Part shown: positions 16,343 to 24,399 of the stretch, one piece after another | Numbering within the stretch: position 1 is the stretch's first letter | Layout: each line of letters opens with the position of its first letter | DNA from: an uncultured Actinomycetes bacterium | GTDB taxonomy: Bacteria > Actinomycetota > Actinomycetes > Nanopelagicales > Nanopelagicaceae | Length of the DNA stretch: 33,078 nucleotides | Direction of reading: 5' to 3' | Assembly: GCA_903844855.1 (NCBI GenBank) | Contig: CAIMVH010000178.1 | Location: forward strand, 1 to 33,078 | Notes under the pieces: model-generated | Told to the model about the DNA's origin: nothing | What the model saw: only the letters and a program-made list of their open reading frames with translations | Database searches by the model: none | Position numbers and translations under genes: made by a program

Positions 16343-16876
16343 ATGCGTAAATCCATGATTGCCGTCGCAACCGCCACCCTTGCCCTCGCGCTCACTGCGT
16401 GTGGCGGCGACAGCGAAGGTAACGCGACTGCTCAGGATCAACAACAACTTGTTGAAGACACCACCGCGCCCGCCGCCGCTTCTGGCGAGATTGGTAGTGC
16501 TGTCAAAACCGAAGCCGGTGTATCAGTAGAGATTTTGGAGCCTGCGCAATTTACCCCTGGAAAATTTGTGTCGCAGAACCTCACGGCAGGAAACACCAAT
16601 AACAGTTTCACGATCAAGGTCACCAATGGCACCTCAGCGCCGCTTGATCTCACCACCATGGTGGTCACTTCGTCGACAGGTGCACCGCAGAGTTGTGTTG
16701 ATGTGCTTGATGCAGACAATGGTTTTGCAGGAGCACCGATGGATCCAGTCGCCGCCGGCGCTAGCGTTGACATCAAATGGGCAATCTCGTGTGTCGGCAA
16801 AGTAGGCACACCACTTACCATCACGATCGCTGTCAACGGTGAGAACCTTGCTGAACTCAAAGGTGCACTCGCTTAA
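16343..16876 (+). CDS. Small secreted lipoprotein, DUF4352-like
   Basis: A 177-residue protein with a lipoprotein signal: basic start MRKS, hydrophobic stretch and lipobox LTAC with Cys20 as the lipidated residue. A Gly/Ser/Ala/Gln-rich linker (residues 21-50) follows. The rest resembles the immunoglobulin-like DUF4352 fold: a strand pair around VSVEILEP, FTIKVTNGTSAPLDLTTMVV, two cysteines (in APQSCVDV and AISCVGK) likely disulfide-bonded, and an edge strand LTITIAVNG. Function is unknown; it probably sits on the outer face of the membrane. It is divergent from oppC and 42 bp before dinG. Confidence 0.75.
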   Translation: MRKSMIAVATATLALALTACGGDSEGNATAQDQQQLVEDTTAPAAASGEIGSAVKTEAGVSVEILEPAQFTPGKFVSQNLTAGNTNNSFTIKVTNGTSAPLDLTTMVVTSSTGAPQSCVDVLDADNGFAGAPMDPVAAGASVDIKWAISCVGKVGTPLTITIAVNGENLAELKGALA

Positions 16877-16905
16877 CTCGCTCCTCCGACGTCCACATCG
16901 CTCAC

Positions 16906-16919
16906 TAGAGTTACTCAGG
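16906..16919 (+). promoter_or_regulatory. -10 box of leaderless dinG
   Basis: TAGAGT (16906-16911) is followed by seven bases and then the GTG start at 16919. No Shine-Dalgarno is present. Confidence 0.55.
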
Positions 16920-18961
16920 TGAACGACGGAACATCTTCGAACGAAGTACGAGCTGCCCTTGATGCTGCCGTCACCGCAATTGGCGGAAGCACTCGAGATG
17001 GCCAAATCGCTATGGCAGAGGCGGTGGCGAACGCACTCTCCGATCGCCATCACCTCTTGGTGCAAGCCGGTACTGGGACCGGCAAATCACTTGCCTACTT
17101 GGTTCCCGCTTTAGTGCACGGAAAACGTGTTTTGGTTGCCACCGCAACGCTTGCATTGCAGCGACAGCTCATCGATCGCGATCTCCCGCGCATCGTTCCT
17201 GCGCTCGAAAAAGTTTTAAACCGCAAACTTAGCTTCGCAATCTATAAAGGCATCGGAAATTACATCTGCCTACAAAAAATGAATAGTGGCGAGCAGGATC
17301 CCGACGGCGAATTACCACTCGACCTAGGAGCGCTCGGCAAAGAATCAAAAAAACTTCGCGACTGGGCGGCAAAGCCGGGGGTAAGTGGCGATCGTGATGA
17401 TGCCCCCGAAGTTGATCGACGCGTATGGGCAGCAAGTTCGGTCACGGGCCGGGAATGTATGGGTGCCAACAACTGTCCTTTCGGGACAGAGTGTTTTTCA
17501 GTACGAGCTAAAGCGAGAGCACAGGGCGCCGATGTGGTCGTCACAAATCACACTCTGCTCGCCATCGAGATCGCTGACTCACACCCCATCTTGCCTGAGC
17601 GCGACGCCATCATTCTCGATGAGGCACACGAGTTCATGGACCGCACTACCCAGGCGATTACAGAAGAACTCAGCGCAGGTCGGGTAGAACGTGCCGCGAA
17701 AATGGCGAAGAAGTATGTACCTGGGAAAAGTGCGGAAGCATTCCAACAGGCGGCCGATGACGTAGCGGACGCGATCAGGGATTATGCAGAAGATGCGCCG
17801 CACGATCCCAACAAAACAGGGCGGCTTACTAAGTTGCCCGACCAACTCGAGGGGCCTTTGCGTAATCTTCGGGAAAATGGCCAATCACTGCTTTCACTTA
17901 TCAACGCAGATTCAGATCTCACCGAACCATCGATTCTTGCCGAACGCGCGCGAGTGAAGGGTGCTCTCACAGAAGTGCAACAGAGCGCCGGTCGGCTACT
18001 ACAACCCCACGGCTCTAACGTGGTCTGGTTTGATCCCGCCTACTCCACTTTCTACTCTGCGCCACTTTCAGTTTCCGCAATTCTGCGAAACAACTTGCTT
18101 ACGAAGACACCCGTGATCGCAACGAGTGCAACCCTCTCGGTAGGTAAGAGTTTCGATGCCATTGCTCGCAGTATTGGGTTTGTGGTCGGGGGTAGTGATG
18201 CCGAGTACGAATCAGAGGAAGAGCCTTCCGAGGACGAATTGATCGATCCAGCGAACCTACAAATGCTCGACGTTGGTTCACCTTTTGATTTTGCGAACCA
18301 AGGAATGCTCTACTTGCCGCGCCACTTGCCGGAGCCTGGGCGCGATGGCCCCGCAATTGAAGCGCTCACTGAATTAGGTGAGCTGATTGAGGCGGCCGGT
18401 GGGCGCACACTCGCACTCTTCTCTTCATGGCGAGGCGTGGAATTAGCGGATGCACATTTACGAAATGTTCTCTCCGAACTGGATATTCCCATCATCACCC
18501 AGCGACGCGGAGATAGCGTGGGCGCGCTGGTGCAGAAGTTTGCCGATCAACCGAATTCCATTCTCTTGGGAACTATCTCACTCTGGCAGGGCATCGACGT
18601 GCCCGGACCTTCATGCACGCTTGTTGCTATTGATCGAATTCCATTTCCGAGGCCCGACGAACCAATCACCAGTGCGAGATCAGCAGAGGCAGATGCCGCC
18701 GGCGGCAGTGGCTTCATGCAAGTCTCACTCCCCCGCGCCGCACTCATGTTGGCACAAGGAACTGGGCGACTCATTAGGTCAATGGAGGACCGCGGAGTGG
18801 TGGCTATTCTCGATCCACGTATCGTCACGAAGCGTTATGGGTCGATACTCCTTAACTCTATGCCGCCACTCTGGCGCACAAGCGACGGCGCAGTGGTGAA
18901 GGAGGCGCTTAAGCGATTAGACCTTCAGCACACTGCACCCGAACTTGATGTGAGCGAGTAA
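16919..18961 (+). CDS. dinG: DinG-family ATP-dependent DNA helicase
   Basis: Superfamily 2 XPD/DinG-type 5'-3' helicase of 680 residues, expected to resolve R-loops and other blocked structures. Walker A is AGTGTGKS (50-57). Four cysteines (117, 180, 186 and 192) are placed to bind a 4Fe-4S cluster between motifs I and II. The DEAH box is at 234-237. Late motifs include GTISLWQGIDVPGPS and QGTGRLIRSMEDRG. The Cys117-Cys180 spacing is long, with an acidic/basic insert between them. The GTG start fits a leaderless transcript. Confidence 0.94.
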   Translation: MNDGTSSNEVRAALDAAVTAIGGSTRDGQIAMAEAVANALSDRHHLLVQAGTGTGKSLAYLVPALVHGKRVLVATATLALQRQLIDRDLPRIVPALEKVLNRKLSFAIYKGIGNYICLQKMNSGEQDPDGELPLDLGALGKESKKLRDWAAKPGVSGDRDDAPEVDRRVWAASSVTGRECMGANNCPFGTECFSVRAKARAQGADVVVTNHTLLAIEIADSHPILPERDAIILDEAHEFMDRTTQAITEELSAGRVERAAKMAKKYVPGKSAEAFQQAADDVADAIRDYAEDAPHDPNKTGRLTKLPDQLEGPLRNLRENGQSLLSLINADSDLTEPSILAERARVKGALTEVQQSAGRLLQPHGSNVVWFDPAYSTFYSAPLSVSAILRNNLLTKTPVIATSATLSVGKSFDAIARSIGFVVGGSDAEYESEEEPSEDELIDPANLQMLDVGSPFDFANQGMLYLPRHLPEPGRDGPAIEALTELGELIEAAGGRTLALFSSWRGVELADAHLRNVLSELDIPIITQRRGDSVGALVQKFADQPNSILLGTISLWQGIDVPGPSCTLVAIDRIPFPRPDEPITSARSAEADAAGGSGFMQVSLPRAALMLAQGTGRLIRSMEDRGVVAILDPRIVTKRYGSILLNSMPPLWRTSDGAVVKEALKRLDLQHTAPELDVSE

Positions 18962-19054
18962 AGAAATATGCAAACCCTTAGCAATATTGAGAAGTACCAG
19001 CTCTAAATCCATAACTCTTAGTAAGATTGCGGTGAACTAAGGAGCTAGAAGTAA

Positions 19055-19954
19055 GTGAATCAGCAGAACGGACTCGAACCCCGTAAGTCACTCCTTCCGC
19101 GACCCACCATCTCCTTTGAATTCTTCCCGCCTAAAGATGAGCAAGGCGAGAGCAATCTGCATCTCACGATTGAGGAGTTAAAGAGATTTAATCCAGATTT
19201 CGTCACGCTGACCTACGGTGCAGGAGGTTCTACGCGAGATCGAACAGTGCGCATCGCTGCTGAAATCATTGCGCGCCATCAGATTCCCACCATGGCCCAC
19301 CTCACCTGCGTAGGTTCAACTCGCAAGGAGTTGACTGAGATCTTGCATGAGTACAGCAAGGTGGGTGTGAAGGACTTGCTCGCCTTGCGCGGGGATCCCA
19401 CAGGAGGGCCCACTTCAGAGTGGATCTCAACCCCTGGAGGTTTTGATTTCGCCGACCAACTCGTTGATCTGGCGGCGAAGATGGGTGGGTTCAATGTAGG
19501 CGTGGCCGCTTTCCCCGATATTCATCCGGCCTCACATGGGAATTTCCAGCAAGACATTGAAGTGCTGCTTCGTAAAGAGGAACTCGGTGCGACCTTTGCA
19601 ATAACGCAATTTGTTTTCGACAGCGAGCGATACGCCCAACTTCTCTTCACACTTCGTGACCGTGGGTCCAAACTGACTTTGTATCCGGGAATCATGCCGG
19701 TGACGAATTACATGCAAATCGTGCGAATGCTGGAATTGAGCGGGGGCACCATGCCATCTGCTACTCGCCTTAAATTTGCGAGATATCAGAATGATCCGGC
19801 ATCCATCAAAGAGCTTGGCGTCGAAGTCGCTGCACGTATCTGTGAAGAGGTGTTCGAAGTAGGAGCCGAAGGCTTCCACTTTTACACTCTCAATTCGGCG
19901 ATTACCACCTCTCAGGTGGTTTCGAGATTGAGTATGTTGAACTTTAGTTCTTAG
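19055..19954 (+). CDS. metF: 5,10-methylenetetrahydrofolate reductase
   Basis: Reduces methylene-THF to 5-methyl-THF for methionine synthesis, using FAD. The 299-residue TIM barrel has Glu22 in SFEFFPPKDE, the FAD segment LTYGAGGST, HLTCVGSTR, Asp114 in LLALRGDPTGG, GVAAFPDIHP and QFVFD. The start is GTG at 19055 with AAGGAG (19039-19044) ten bases upstream; TAAGAT (19022-19027) is a plausible -10. No S-box or cobalamin riboswitch fits in the 93-bp leader gap. It stands alone, not beside metE or metH. Confidence 0.95.
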   Translation: MNQQNGLEPRKSLLPRPTISFEFFPPKDEQGESNLHLTIEELKRFNPDFVTLTYGAGGSTRDRTVRIAAEIIARHQIPTMAHLTCVGSTRKELTEILHEYSKVGVKDLLALRGDPTGGPTSEWISTPGGFDFADQLVDLAAKMGGFNVGVAAFPDIHPASHGNFQQDIEVLLRKEELGATFAITQFVFDSERYAQLLFTLRDRGSKLTLYPGIMPVTNYMQIVRMLELSGGTMPSATRLKFARYQNDPASIKELGVEVAARICEEVFEVGAEGFHFYTLNSAITTSQVVSRLSMLNFSS

Positions 19955-20025
19955 GCCTTCTTCACGACGCTCGACTTCAGCATCATCGGCACGGAGGCGT
20001 CTCGTTCATGCTTCGATACTAGCGA

Positions 20026-20038
20026 TACACTAGGTGTG
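20026..20038 (+). promoter_or_regulatory. -10 box of leaderless trhO
   Basis: TACACT (20026-20031), six bases, then the GTG at 20038. No Shine-Dalgarno sequence is found. Confidence 0.6.
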
Positions 20039-20943
20039 TGGAACTCCAGAAGGTCATCCTCTACTACTGCTTTACTCCCATCAGTGATCCAGAGGCAATC
20101 CGCCTCTTTCAATTGACCCTCTGCGAGTCTCTTGGACTTAAGGGACGCATCATCATCTCCCCCCACGGAATTAACGGCACGCTTGGCGGAGACATGTCAG
20201 CTCTGAAAAAGTACGTGCGTCGCACTAAGGAGTACCCAGGTTTTAAGAGAACAGATTTCAAATGGTCTGAAGCTAACAGTGAGCAATTTCCGCGGCTTGC
20301 AATTCGGGTAAGAGATGAACTAGTCGCCTTTGGAAATCCTGGTGAATTGAAAGTCGATGAAAATGGTGTAGTGGGCGGAGGTGTTCACCTGAGGCCTAAA
20401 CAAGTAGACAAACTCGTTGAAGAACGCGGCGATGAAGTGGTCTTCTTCGATGCTCGCAATGCATTTGAAGCCAAGATCGGTAAATTCAAGAACGCCATCA
20501 TCCCTGACGTTACAACTAGTCAGGATTTTGTTGCTGAGATCGAGAGTGGAAAGTACGACCACTTGAAGGACAAAGCAATCATTACTTATTGCACCGGTGG
20601 CATCCGCTGCGAAATTCTTACTTCGATAATGAAGAACCGTGGCTTTAACGAGGTCTACCAAGTGAAGGGTGGAATCGTGCGATACGGCAAAGATCGCGGC
20701 GATGCCGGACTTTGGGAGGGCTCGCTCTATACCTTCGACGCACGAATGGCTCTCGATTTCACTCCGGACGCAAAGGTAATAGGCGAATGCGAAAAGTGCG
20801 AAGCGCCGACCAAAGATTTCTACAACTGCCATACTCCTACATGTCATCAGCTTGTGTTGCTTTGTGACACGTGTTCGCTCGAAGATCGAAATAAGACATG
20901 TATTCACGCGCCTGCAGCCCGTGATTATGAGATGAGTCAATAA
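20038..20943 (+). CDS. trhO: tRNA uridine(34) hydroxylase, rhodanese-domain protein
   Basis: Member of the TrhO (YceA) family, which installs the oxygen of 5-hydroxyuridine at wobble position 34 using O2. The N-terminal acylphosphatase-like domain (1-95) contains GRIIISPHGINGTLGG. The rhodanese domain (about 120-220) has active-site Cys185 in YCTGGIRCE. A C-terminal cysteine-rich zinc-like region follows (ECEKCEAP, NCHTPTCHQ, CDTC). The length, 301 residues, is normal. The GTG start is supported by the leaderless -10 spacing. It is convergent with the helix-hairpin-helix gene, 1 bp apart. Confidence 0.93.
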   Translation: MELQKVILYYCFTPISDPEAIRLFQLTLCESLGLKGRIIISPHGINGTLGGDMSALKKYVRRTKEYPGFKRTDFKWSEANSEQFPRLAIRVRDELVAFGNPGELKVDENGVVGGGVHLRPKQVDKLVEERGDEVVFFDARNAFEAKIGKFKNAIIPDVTTSQDFVAEIESGKYDHLKDKAIITYCTGGIRCEILTSIMKNRGFNEVYQVKGGIVRYGKDRGDAGLWEGSLYTFDARMALDFTPDAKVIGECEKCEAPTKDFYNCHTPTCHQLVLLCDTCSLEDRNKTCIHAPAARDYEMSQ

Positions 20944-20944
20944 C

Positions 20945-21220
20945 TTAAGATCTACGAAAGTTTATCTTCTTTCCAGCCATCACAACTTTAATTCTGGCGA
21001 TCGCGCTCTTGCCCATTCCGTGTAAATCTTGCAAATCCTCTAGCGATATTTTGCGCAAATCGGAGACCTTATAAAGTTTCGCATCCACGAGTGCGCGACG
21101 GGCCGGGGAGGAGAGTCCTATTGCGCGCCACTCGCCATCAAGAGAGGCGTACTTATCGAGGTTCGCCTCGCCCCCAGAGTCCACACCTCTCGGGAATTTT
21201 TCGGGCTGCTTCTTTGCCAT
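20945..21220 (-). CDS. Small helix-hairpin-helix protein resembling the RNA polymerase alpha C-terminal domain
   Basis: A 91-residue basic protein. Residues 33-82 follow the alpha-CTD/helix-hairpin-helix pattern: IGLSSPARRALVDAKLYKVSDL, then LEDLQDLHGMGKSAIARIKVVM with hairpin GMGK (68-71). This fold binds the DNA backbone or minor groove. The N-terminal 30 residues are charged and probably flexible. Similar standalone proteins occur in actinobacteria, but I know no proven role. TACGCT (21232-21227) lies 6 bases before the ATG, indicating a leaderless message. Confidence 0.8.
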   Translation of the reverse strand: MAKKQPEKFPRGVDSGGEANLDKYASLDGEWRAIGLSSPARRALVDAKLYKVSDLRKISLEDLQDLHGMGKSAIARIKVVMAGKKINFRRS

Positions 21221-21232
21221 GCCTCTAGCGTA
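21221..21232 (-). promoter_or_regulatory. -10 box of the leaderless helix-hairpin-helix gene
   Basis: On the minus strand TACGCT (21232-21227) is followed by AGAGGC and then the ATG. Confidence 0.5.
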
Positions 21233-21283
21233 GAGGGTTGGCGAAACTTGCTTCTTTCCTAGAACCTAGAGATAACCATGCTC

Positions 21284-21296
21284 TATCTTTAACTCA
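21284..21296 (+). promoter_or_regulatory. -10 box of the leaderless DinB-fold gene
   Basis: TATCTT (21284-21289) is followed by six bases and then the ATG at 21296. Confidence 0.6.
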
Positions 21297-21790
21297 TGTC
21301 AGCGACCTCTCACCGTGCGCTGCGCCATATGGCATGGGCTAATCATCGAGTCTATTCATCGCTCGGCGCCCTACCCGATGCTGCGCTCAACGCCTACATA
21401 GTCAATCCAGAGTGGAGCGCAAGACGCATCATTCAACACATTGTCTCTGGTGCCGATTGGTATGTGTACTGCCTGACAGAGGCAATGTGGAGTGAGATCC
21501 CTACGCCATCATCGATCGCCGATCTCCCACAACTTACCGCCAAGCTGGCTGAATGTGACGCCGCGATTTTGTCACAAGCAGAGCTACCGGATGAATTTCT
21601 GACCATCAAAGAAGACGAGAAGAGCTGGCAGAACTTGCGCTCCACGCTTCTAGCTCAAGCGGTTCATCACGCCACCGAACATCGCGCTCAGCTGATTGAT
21701 GCACTTGAAGCAAAGGGCTTCGCTCCCATCAACCTAGATGACATTGATTTTTGGGCATTCGAGAAATTTGAGAAGGAATCCGCTAAGTAG
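21296..21790 (+). CDS. DinB-fold protein
   Basis: A four-helix-bundle protein of 164 residues. The first helix has the HMAWANHRVYSSL pattern of DinB/YfiT-type proteins, and the candidate metal ligands His48 (IIQHIV), His125 and His129 (AVHHATEHRAQ) are present. Family members include thiol-dependent transferases (bacillithiol or mycothiol S-transferases) and many of unknown function. In an actinobacterium a mycothiol-linked reaction is conceivable but not shown. The VOC gene starts 16 bases after its stop in the same direction, so they probably form an operon. Confidence 0.85.
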   Translation: MSATSHRALRHMAWANHRVYSSLGALPDAALNAYIVNPEWSARRIIQHIVSGADWYVYCLTEAMWSEIPTPSSIADLPQLTAKLAECDAAILSQAELPDEFLTIKEDEKSWQNLRSTLLAQAVHHATEHRAQLIDALEAKGFAPINLDDIDFWAFEKFEKESAK

Positions 21791-21806
21791 AACTAGAGGG
21801 AGCGCA

Positions 21807-22769
21807 ATGAGCAGAGCAGGCGTTAACGAGATCAGTCCCTATCTGCAAGCCCTCAAAGCCACCTGGATCGAAGTAGGAGACATCGAGAGCGCGCTGGATT
21901 TCTTCTTGCATGCAATGGAGTACGACTTACTCGACCAAGGTGAGCAAGCGAGCGAATTCTCAGAGCTCTTTGGCCATGAGGAGTCACGACCCTGGGCGCT
22001 ACTCTCTGGTCCGGGTGAAACAACTGGTCAGGTAGTTATTGTGAGCGGCAAGGCTCGAGCTAAGAATGCAGGATTTCCACGCGGATGGGATTCCATCGAA
22101 GTGGTCACTTCAGAGCTAGATGAAGCTGCCAGACGCATTAAGGCATTTCCAGGAGTAGTGGAAGTGATCGCGCCTTTTAATGCGGACTTCTCTGAACAGA
22201 ACAGCAACGTGCATCGTTCTGCTTGCTGGCTCATGCCGTGGGGCAACCATGTGATGCTCACACAGGCAGTTTCTCAGCCAGATGGACGGGATTTTCCTAA
22301 CACATCAGCAAGTGTTGGTCGTACTTTTGAAATGCACCTACGGACGACCGAGTACGAGGGGGGCCGTCACCTCCTCCTCGATATTCTCAAGATGCCTCGA
22401 TTAATGGATGTTGAACTCACTTCCGGACCATTCCATGTGGGCTGGGGACTTAGTGATGATCACTTGATTCAAATGGTCTTCTGTAAGAGCGGGGGGCTTG
22501 GTACTGGAGGCGGCGCAATCGAGCTGCAGGGACACCCGGAAGAGAAACTCCATCCGAGCGCAGGTATCACTCGCGGAAGTACGCCTGGCGGCACCGCGTT
22601 GGTCACTTTTACGTGCAATGAGCTTGATGAGGTGCACTCACGAATTACCGCTGACGGTGGTTTCGAGTGCACTGAAATTCACACTCTGGATACGGGCCCG
22701 TTTGCCAGTAAGCGATCCTTCATCATCTGGGCCGTTGAGGGCGCTCCACTCGAACTCGTTGAGGCCTAA
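21807..22769 (+). CDS. Two-domain VOC (glyoxalase/dioxygenase-superfamily) protein
   Basis: A 320-residue protein that appears to contain two vicinal-oxygen-chelate modules. The first opens with WIEVGDIESALDFFLHAMEYDLLDQ; repeated beta-strand patterns around GWDSIEVVTSELDEAARRI and ALVTFTCNELDEVHSRI end each half. The C-terminus, SFIIWAVEGAPLELVE, is the usual last strand. Metal ligands are not certain, so the reaction is unknown. The start is the ATG at 21807 with GGGAG four bases upstream; a longer in-frame start inside the DinB-fold gene is unlikely. It ends 4 bp from the convergent mannosyltransferase gene. Confidence 0.75.
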   Translation: MSRAGVNEISPYLQALKATWIEVGDIESALDFFLHAMEYDLLDQGEQASEFSELFGHEESRPWALLSGPGETTGQVVIVSGKARAKNAGFPRGWDSIEVVTSELDEAARRIKAFPGVVEVIAPFNADFSEQNSNVHRSACWLMPWGNHVMLTQAVSQPDGRDFPNTSASVGRTFEMHLRTTEYEGGRHLLLDILKMPRLMDVELTSGPFHVGWGLSDDHLIQMVFCKSGGLGTGGGAIELQGHPEEKLHPSAGITRGSTPGGTALVTFTCNELDEVHSRITADGGFECTEIHTLDTGPFASKRSFIIWAVEGAPLELVEA

Positions 22770-22773
22770 CCGC

Positions 22774-23502
22774 CTAACGTGAACGTTTAATTACTCGGGA
22801 TATTCCCCATTGAGTTACTTTCACCATCGCCTCAACAACAATCTCTGAACTCATCTTGCTTTTGCCGATAGTGCGTTCAATGAAAGTGATCGGGACTTCT
22901 TGCACATTGGCACCCACGCGCAAAGCCTCTCGAGTCATCTCAATTTGAAAGCTATAGCCCTGCGAGCTGATTCCATCGAGATTCATTTTGCGCAGCAGTG
23001 CAGCACGGTAAATTCGAAAGCCAGCCGTCATGTCGTTGACATTGGTGCCAAGTGCCAATTTTGAATAGCGATTGGCTCCCCTGGAAAGTAATTCTCGATG
23101 CTTCGACCAATTTTCAACTTTGCCACCTGGGATCCATCGAGCACCGATGAATAAATCTTGGCCAGGAGAGTTCGTTGCCACCGCAATCATTTGCTGCAAA
23201 TCTGCGACTCGGTGTGAACCATCAGCATCCATTTGAATGAGGGTTTCATAACCAGCTTCAAGAGATTGATGGAAACCTTGGATATATGCGCTACCAAGAC
23301 CCATCTTTGAAGGTCTCGAAAGTATGGAGATACGGCCAGTGCCTGCATCGATTCGCTCGGCCACTGCAACCGTGCCGTCTTGTGAGGAGTCGTCAACTAT
23401 CAAAATGTCGAATTCAAGAGGAAGGAGTTGCGGGAGTAGCAATTCAAGATTTTCTGCCTCATTGAAGGTGGGTATGACCACCACCGTCGAGTGCAATTTC
23501 AT
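22774..23502 (-). CDS. Polyprenol monophosphomannose synthase (Ppm1-type GT2)
   Basis: Transfers mannose from GDP-mannose to polyprenyl phosphate, making the donor for cell-envelope lipoglycans and protein O-mannosylation. The GT2 fold is clear: VVVIPTFNEAENLELLLP, the nucleotide loop VDDSSQDGT, the metal motif MDADGSH (Asp92-x-Asp94) and DMTAGFRIYR. The late segment IEMTREALRVGANVQEVPITF is the dolichol-phosphate mannosyltransferase signature. Only the catalytic domain is present; the Lnt-type acyltransferase domain fused in mycobacterial Ppm1 is absent. The start is placed at ATG 23502 because TAGGAT (23514-23509) lies six bases before it (leaderless); TTG 23508 is the alternative. Confidence 0.92.
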   Translation of the reverse strand: MKLHSTVVVIPTFNEAENLELLLPQLLPLEFDILIVDDSSQDGTVAVAERIDAGTGRISILSRPSKMGLGSAYIQGFHQSLEAGYETLIQMDADGSHRVADLQQMIAVATNSPGQDLFIGARWIPGGKVENWSKHRELLSRGANRYSKLALGTNVNDMTAGFRIYRAALLRKMNLDGISSQGYSFQIEMTREALRVGANVQEVPITFIERTIGKSKMSSEIVVEAMVKVTQWGISRVIKRSR

Positions 23503-23511
23503 ACCCAAATC

Positions 23512-23661
23512 CTACTTGCTCCATTCGGCGCTGGTGTCAGTCACTAAATCCAACGGGAGCACTTCAGATTCTAGGATTTTCCACTCCTGATCGGAGAGGA
23601 GCCTTGAGGGGATGAACTTATCTCCCCTGTAGAGAACAGTTAGCCCAGCAAGGGGCGTAAT
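23512..23661 (-). other. Orphan coding-like stretch without a canonical start
   Basis: The minus-strand frame ending with TAG at 23514-23512 stays open back to a TGA at 23664-23662 and reads like real protein (RGDKFIPSRLLSDQEWKI, then LPLDLVTDTSAEW). No ATG, GTG or TTG opens the main part; only ATT 23661 or inner ATC codons are available. AGGGGAG (around 23621-23627) lies inside a 6-bp stem (AGGGGA/TCCCCT). Its stop shares bases with the -10 box of the mannosyltransferase gene. It could be a small gene with a rare start or a decayed 3' fragment. Not recognised. Confidence 0.35.
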
Positions 23662-23972
23662 TCAACTTTTCTGTTACAAGCCTTGGAGCCGGCAAATGCG
23701 AGCTTCTGCGCCGTCTCTACATCGGTAGCTTCGATGAGCCAGAACCCGCTGTAATTTTCGAGTGCATCAAAGAGGGGCTTACCTGTAGAAATATTTGCAT
23801 CGCTTCGATTGTCTATGACGTTTCCGTTCTCTGGCGATGAGAGCCCGCCAGCAAAAATCCATTGGCCATGTGCTCTGAGCTCATCGTTGAAAGCGTTGAT
23901 AGCAGCCATCTCTTCTGGAGTTCCGGAACCCGAAAGATCGTCGATCACAAAGATCATGAAACGCTTCGCCAT
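23640..23972 (-). CDS. YCII-related (YciI-like) protein
   Basis: A 110-residue protein of the YCII fold, a ferredoxin-like dimer related to YciI and DGPF-domain proteins. Visible features are the first strand RFMIFVIDDL, the helix EEMAAINAFNDELRAHGQWIFAGGL with the family His/Trp/Gly pattern, and the strand FWLIEATDVETAQKLA. Enzymatic roles are known for few members. Its ATG is 2 bases after the stop of the DUF4287 gene, so the pair is cotranscribed from the leaderless promoter at 24188-24199. Confidence 0.85.
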   Translation of the reverse strand: MAKRFMIFVIDDLSGSGTPEEMAAINAFNDELRAHGQWIFAGGLSSPENGNVIDNRSDANISTGKPLFDALENYSGFWLIEATDVETAQKLAFAGSKACNRKVELRPLLG

Positions 23973-23974
23973 TC

Positions 23975-24187
23975 TTAGAGCCCGTTCTCTTTCCTGAAGA
24001 CGTGCACAATCGCGTTTGCGTGGCCGTGGCCCATTTCAAAATCCTCCTTCAGGTGTGCCACCTGGTCCATGTGAGCCAACTTGGAAACCTTCTTCAGCTC
24101 TTTCATCCAATGCGAGATTGGTTTGCCGTATTTCTTCTCGATGAAAGGAAAATACGAGGCGGGTCCAGTTACTTTCTTCTCAGCCAT
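23975..24187 (-). CDS. DUF4287 protein
   Basis: A 70-residue protein that fits the DUF4287 family from end to end: KVTGPASYFPFIEKKYGKP, the W-containing helix ISHWMKEL and the C-terminal MGHGHANAIVHVFR. The function is unknown. TAGAAT lies exactly six bases before the ATG, so the mRNA is leaderless. The YCII gene follows after 2 bases. Confidence 0.9.
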   Translation of the reverse strand: MAEKKVTGPASYFPFIEKKYGKPISHWMKELKKVSKLAHMDQVAHLKEDFEMGHGHANAIVHVFRKENGL

Positions 24188-24199
24188 CCGAATATTCTA
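24188..24199 (-). promoter_or_regulatory. -10 box of the leaderless DUF4287-YCII transcript
   Basis: TAGAAT (24199-24194) is close to consensus and is followed by six bases and the ATG at 24187. Confidence 0.7.
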
Positions 24200-24399
24200 C
24201 AGAAACCGACAATTCACCTGAAATACATGAATTCCCCCTTTATCTTGTCGAATACTAGATTTATTCTGAAGCTCCTTTCCTTTTATACCTACAAGGGATA
24301 CCGTCCCAATGTTCCTACCCAAATTGACCCAGTTCAGGCGTCTATCGTGGCGATATCGGACACGAGTGCGATCTACTGGCCGAGCCTAGGAGATCGACA

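Noticed and set aside
18962-19054. Riboswitch (SAM or cobalamin) before metF
   Set aside because: The 93-bp gap is too short and lacks the paired elements of these aptamers; a -10 and AAGGAG explain it.
24188-24399. Plus-strand frame through the gap before the alanine-rich gene
   Set aside because: It starts inside the antisense DUF4287 gene, has no ribosome site and resembles no protein. The gap shows only the -10 box of the minus-strand gene and the AGGAG of the alanine-rich gene.
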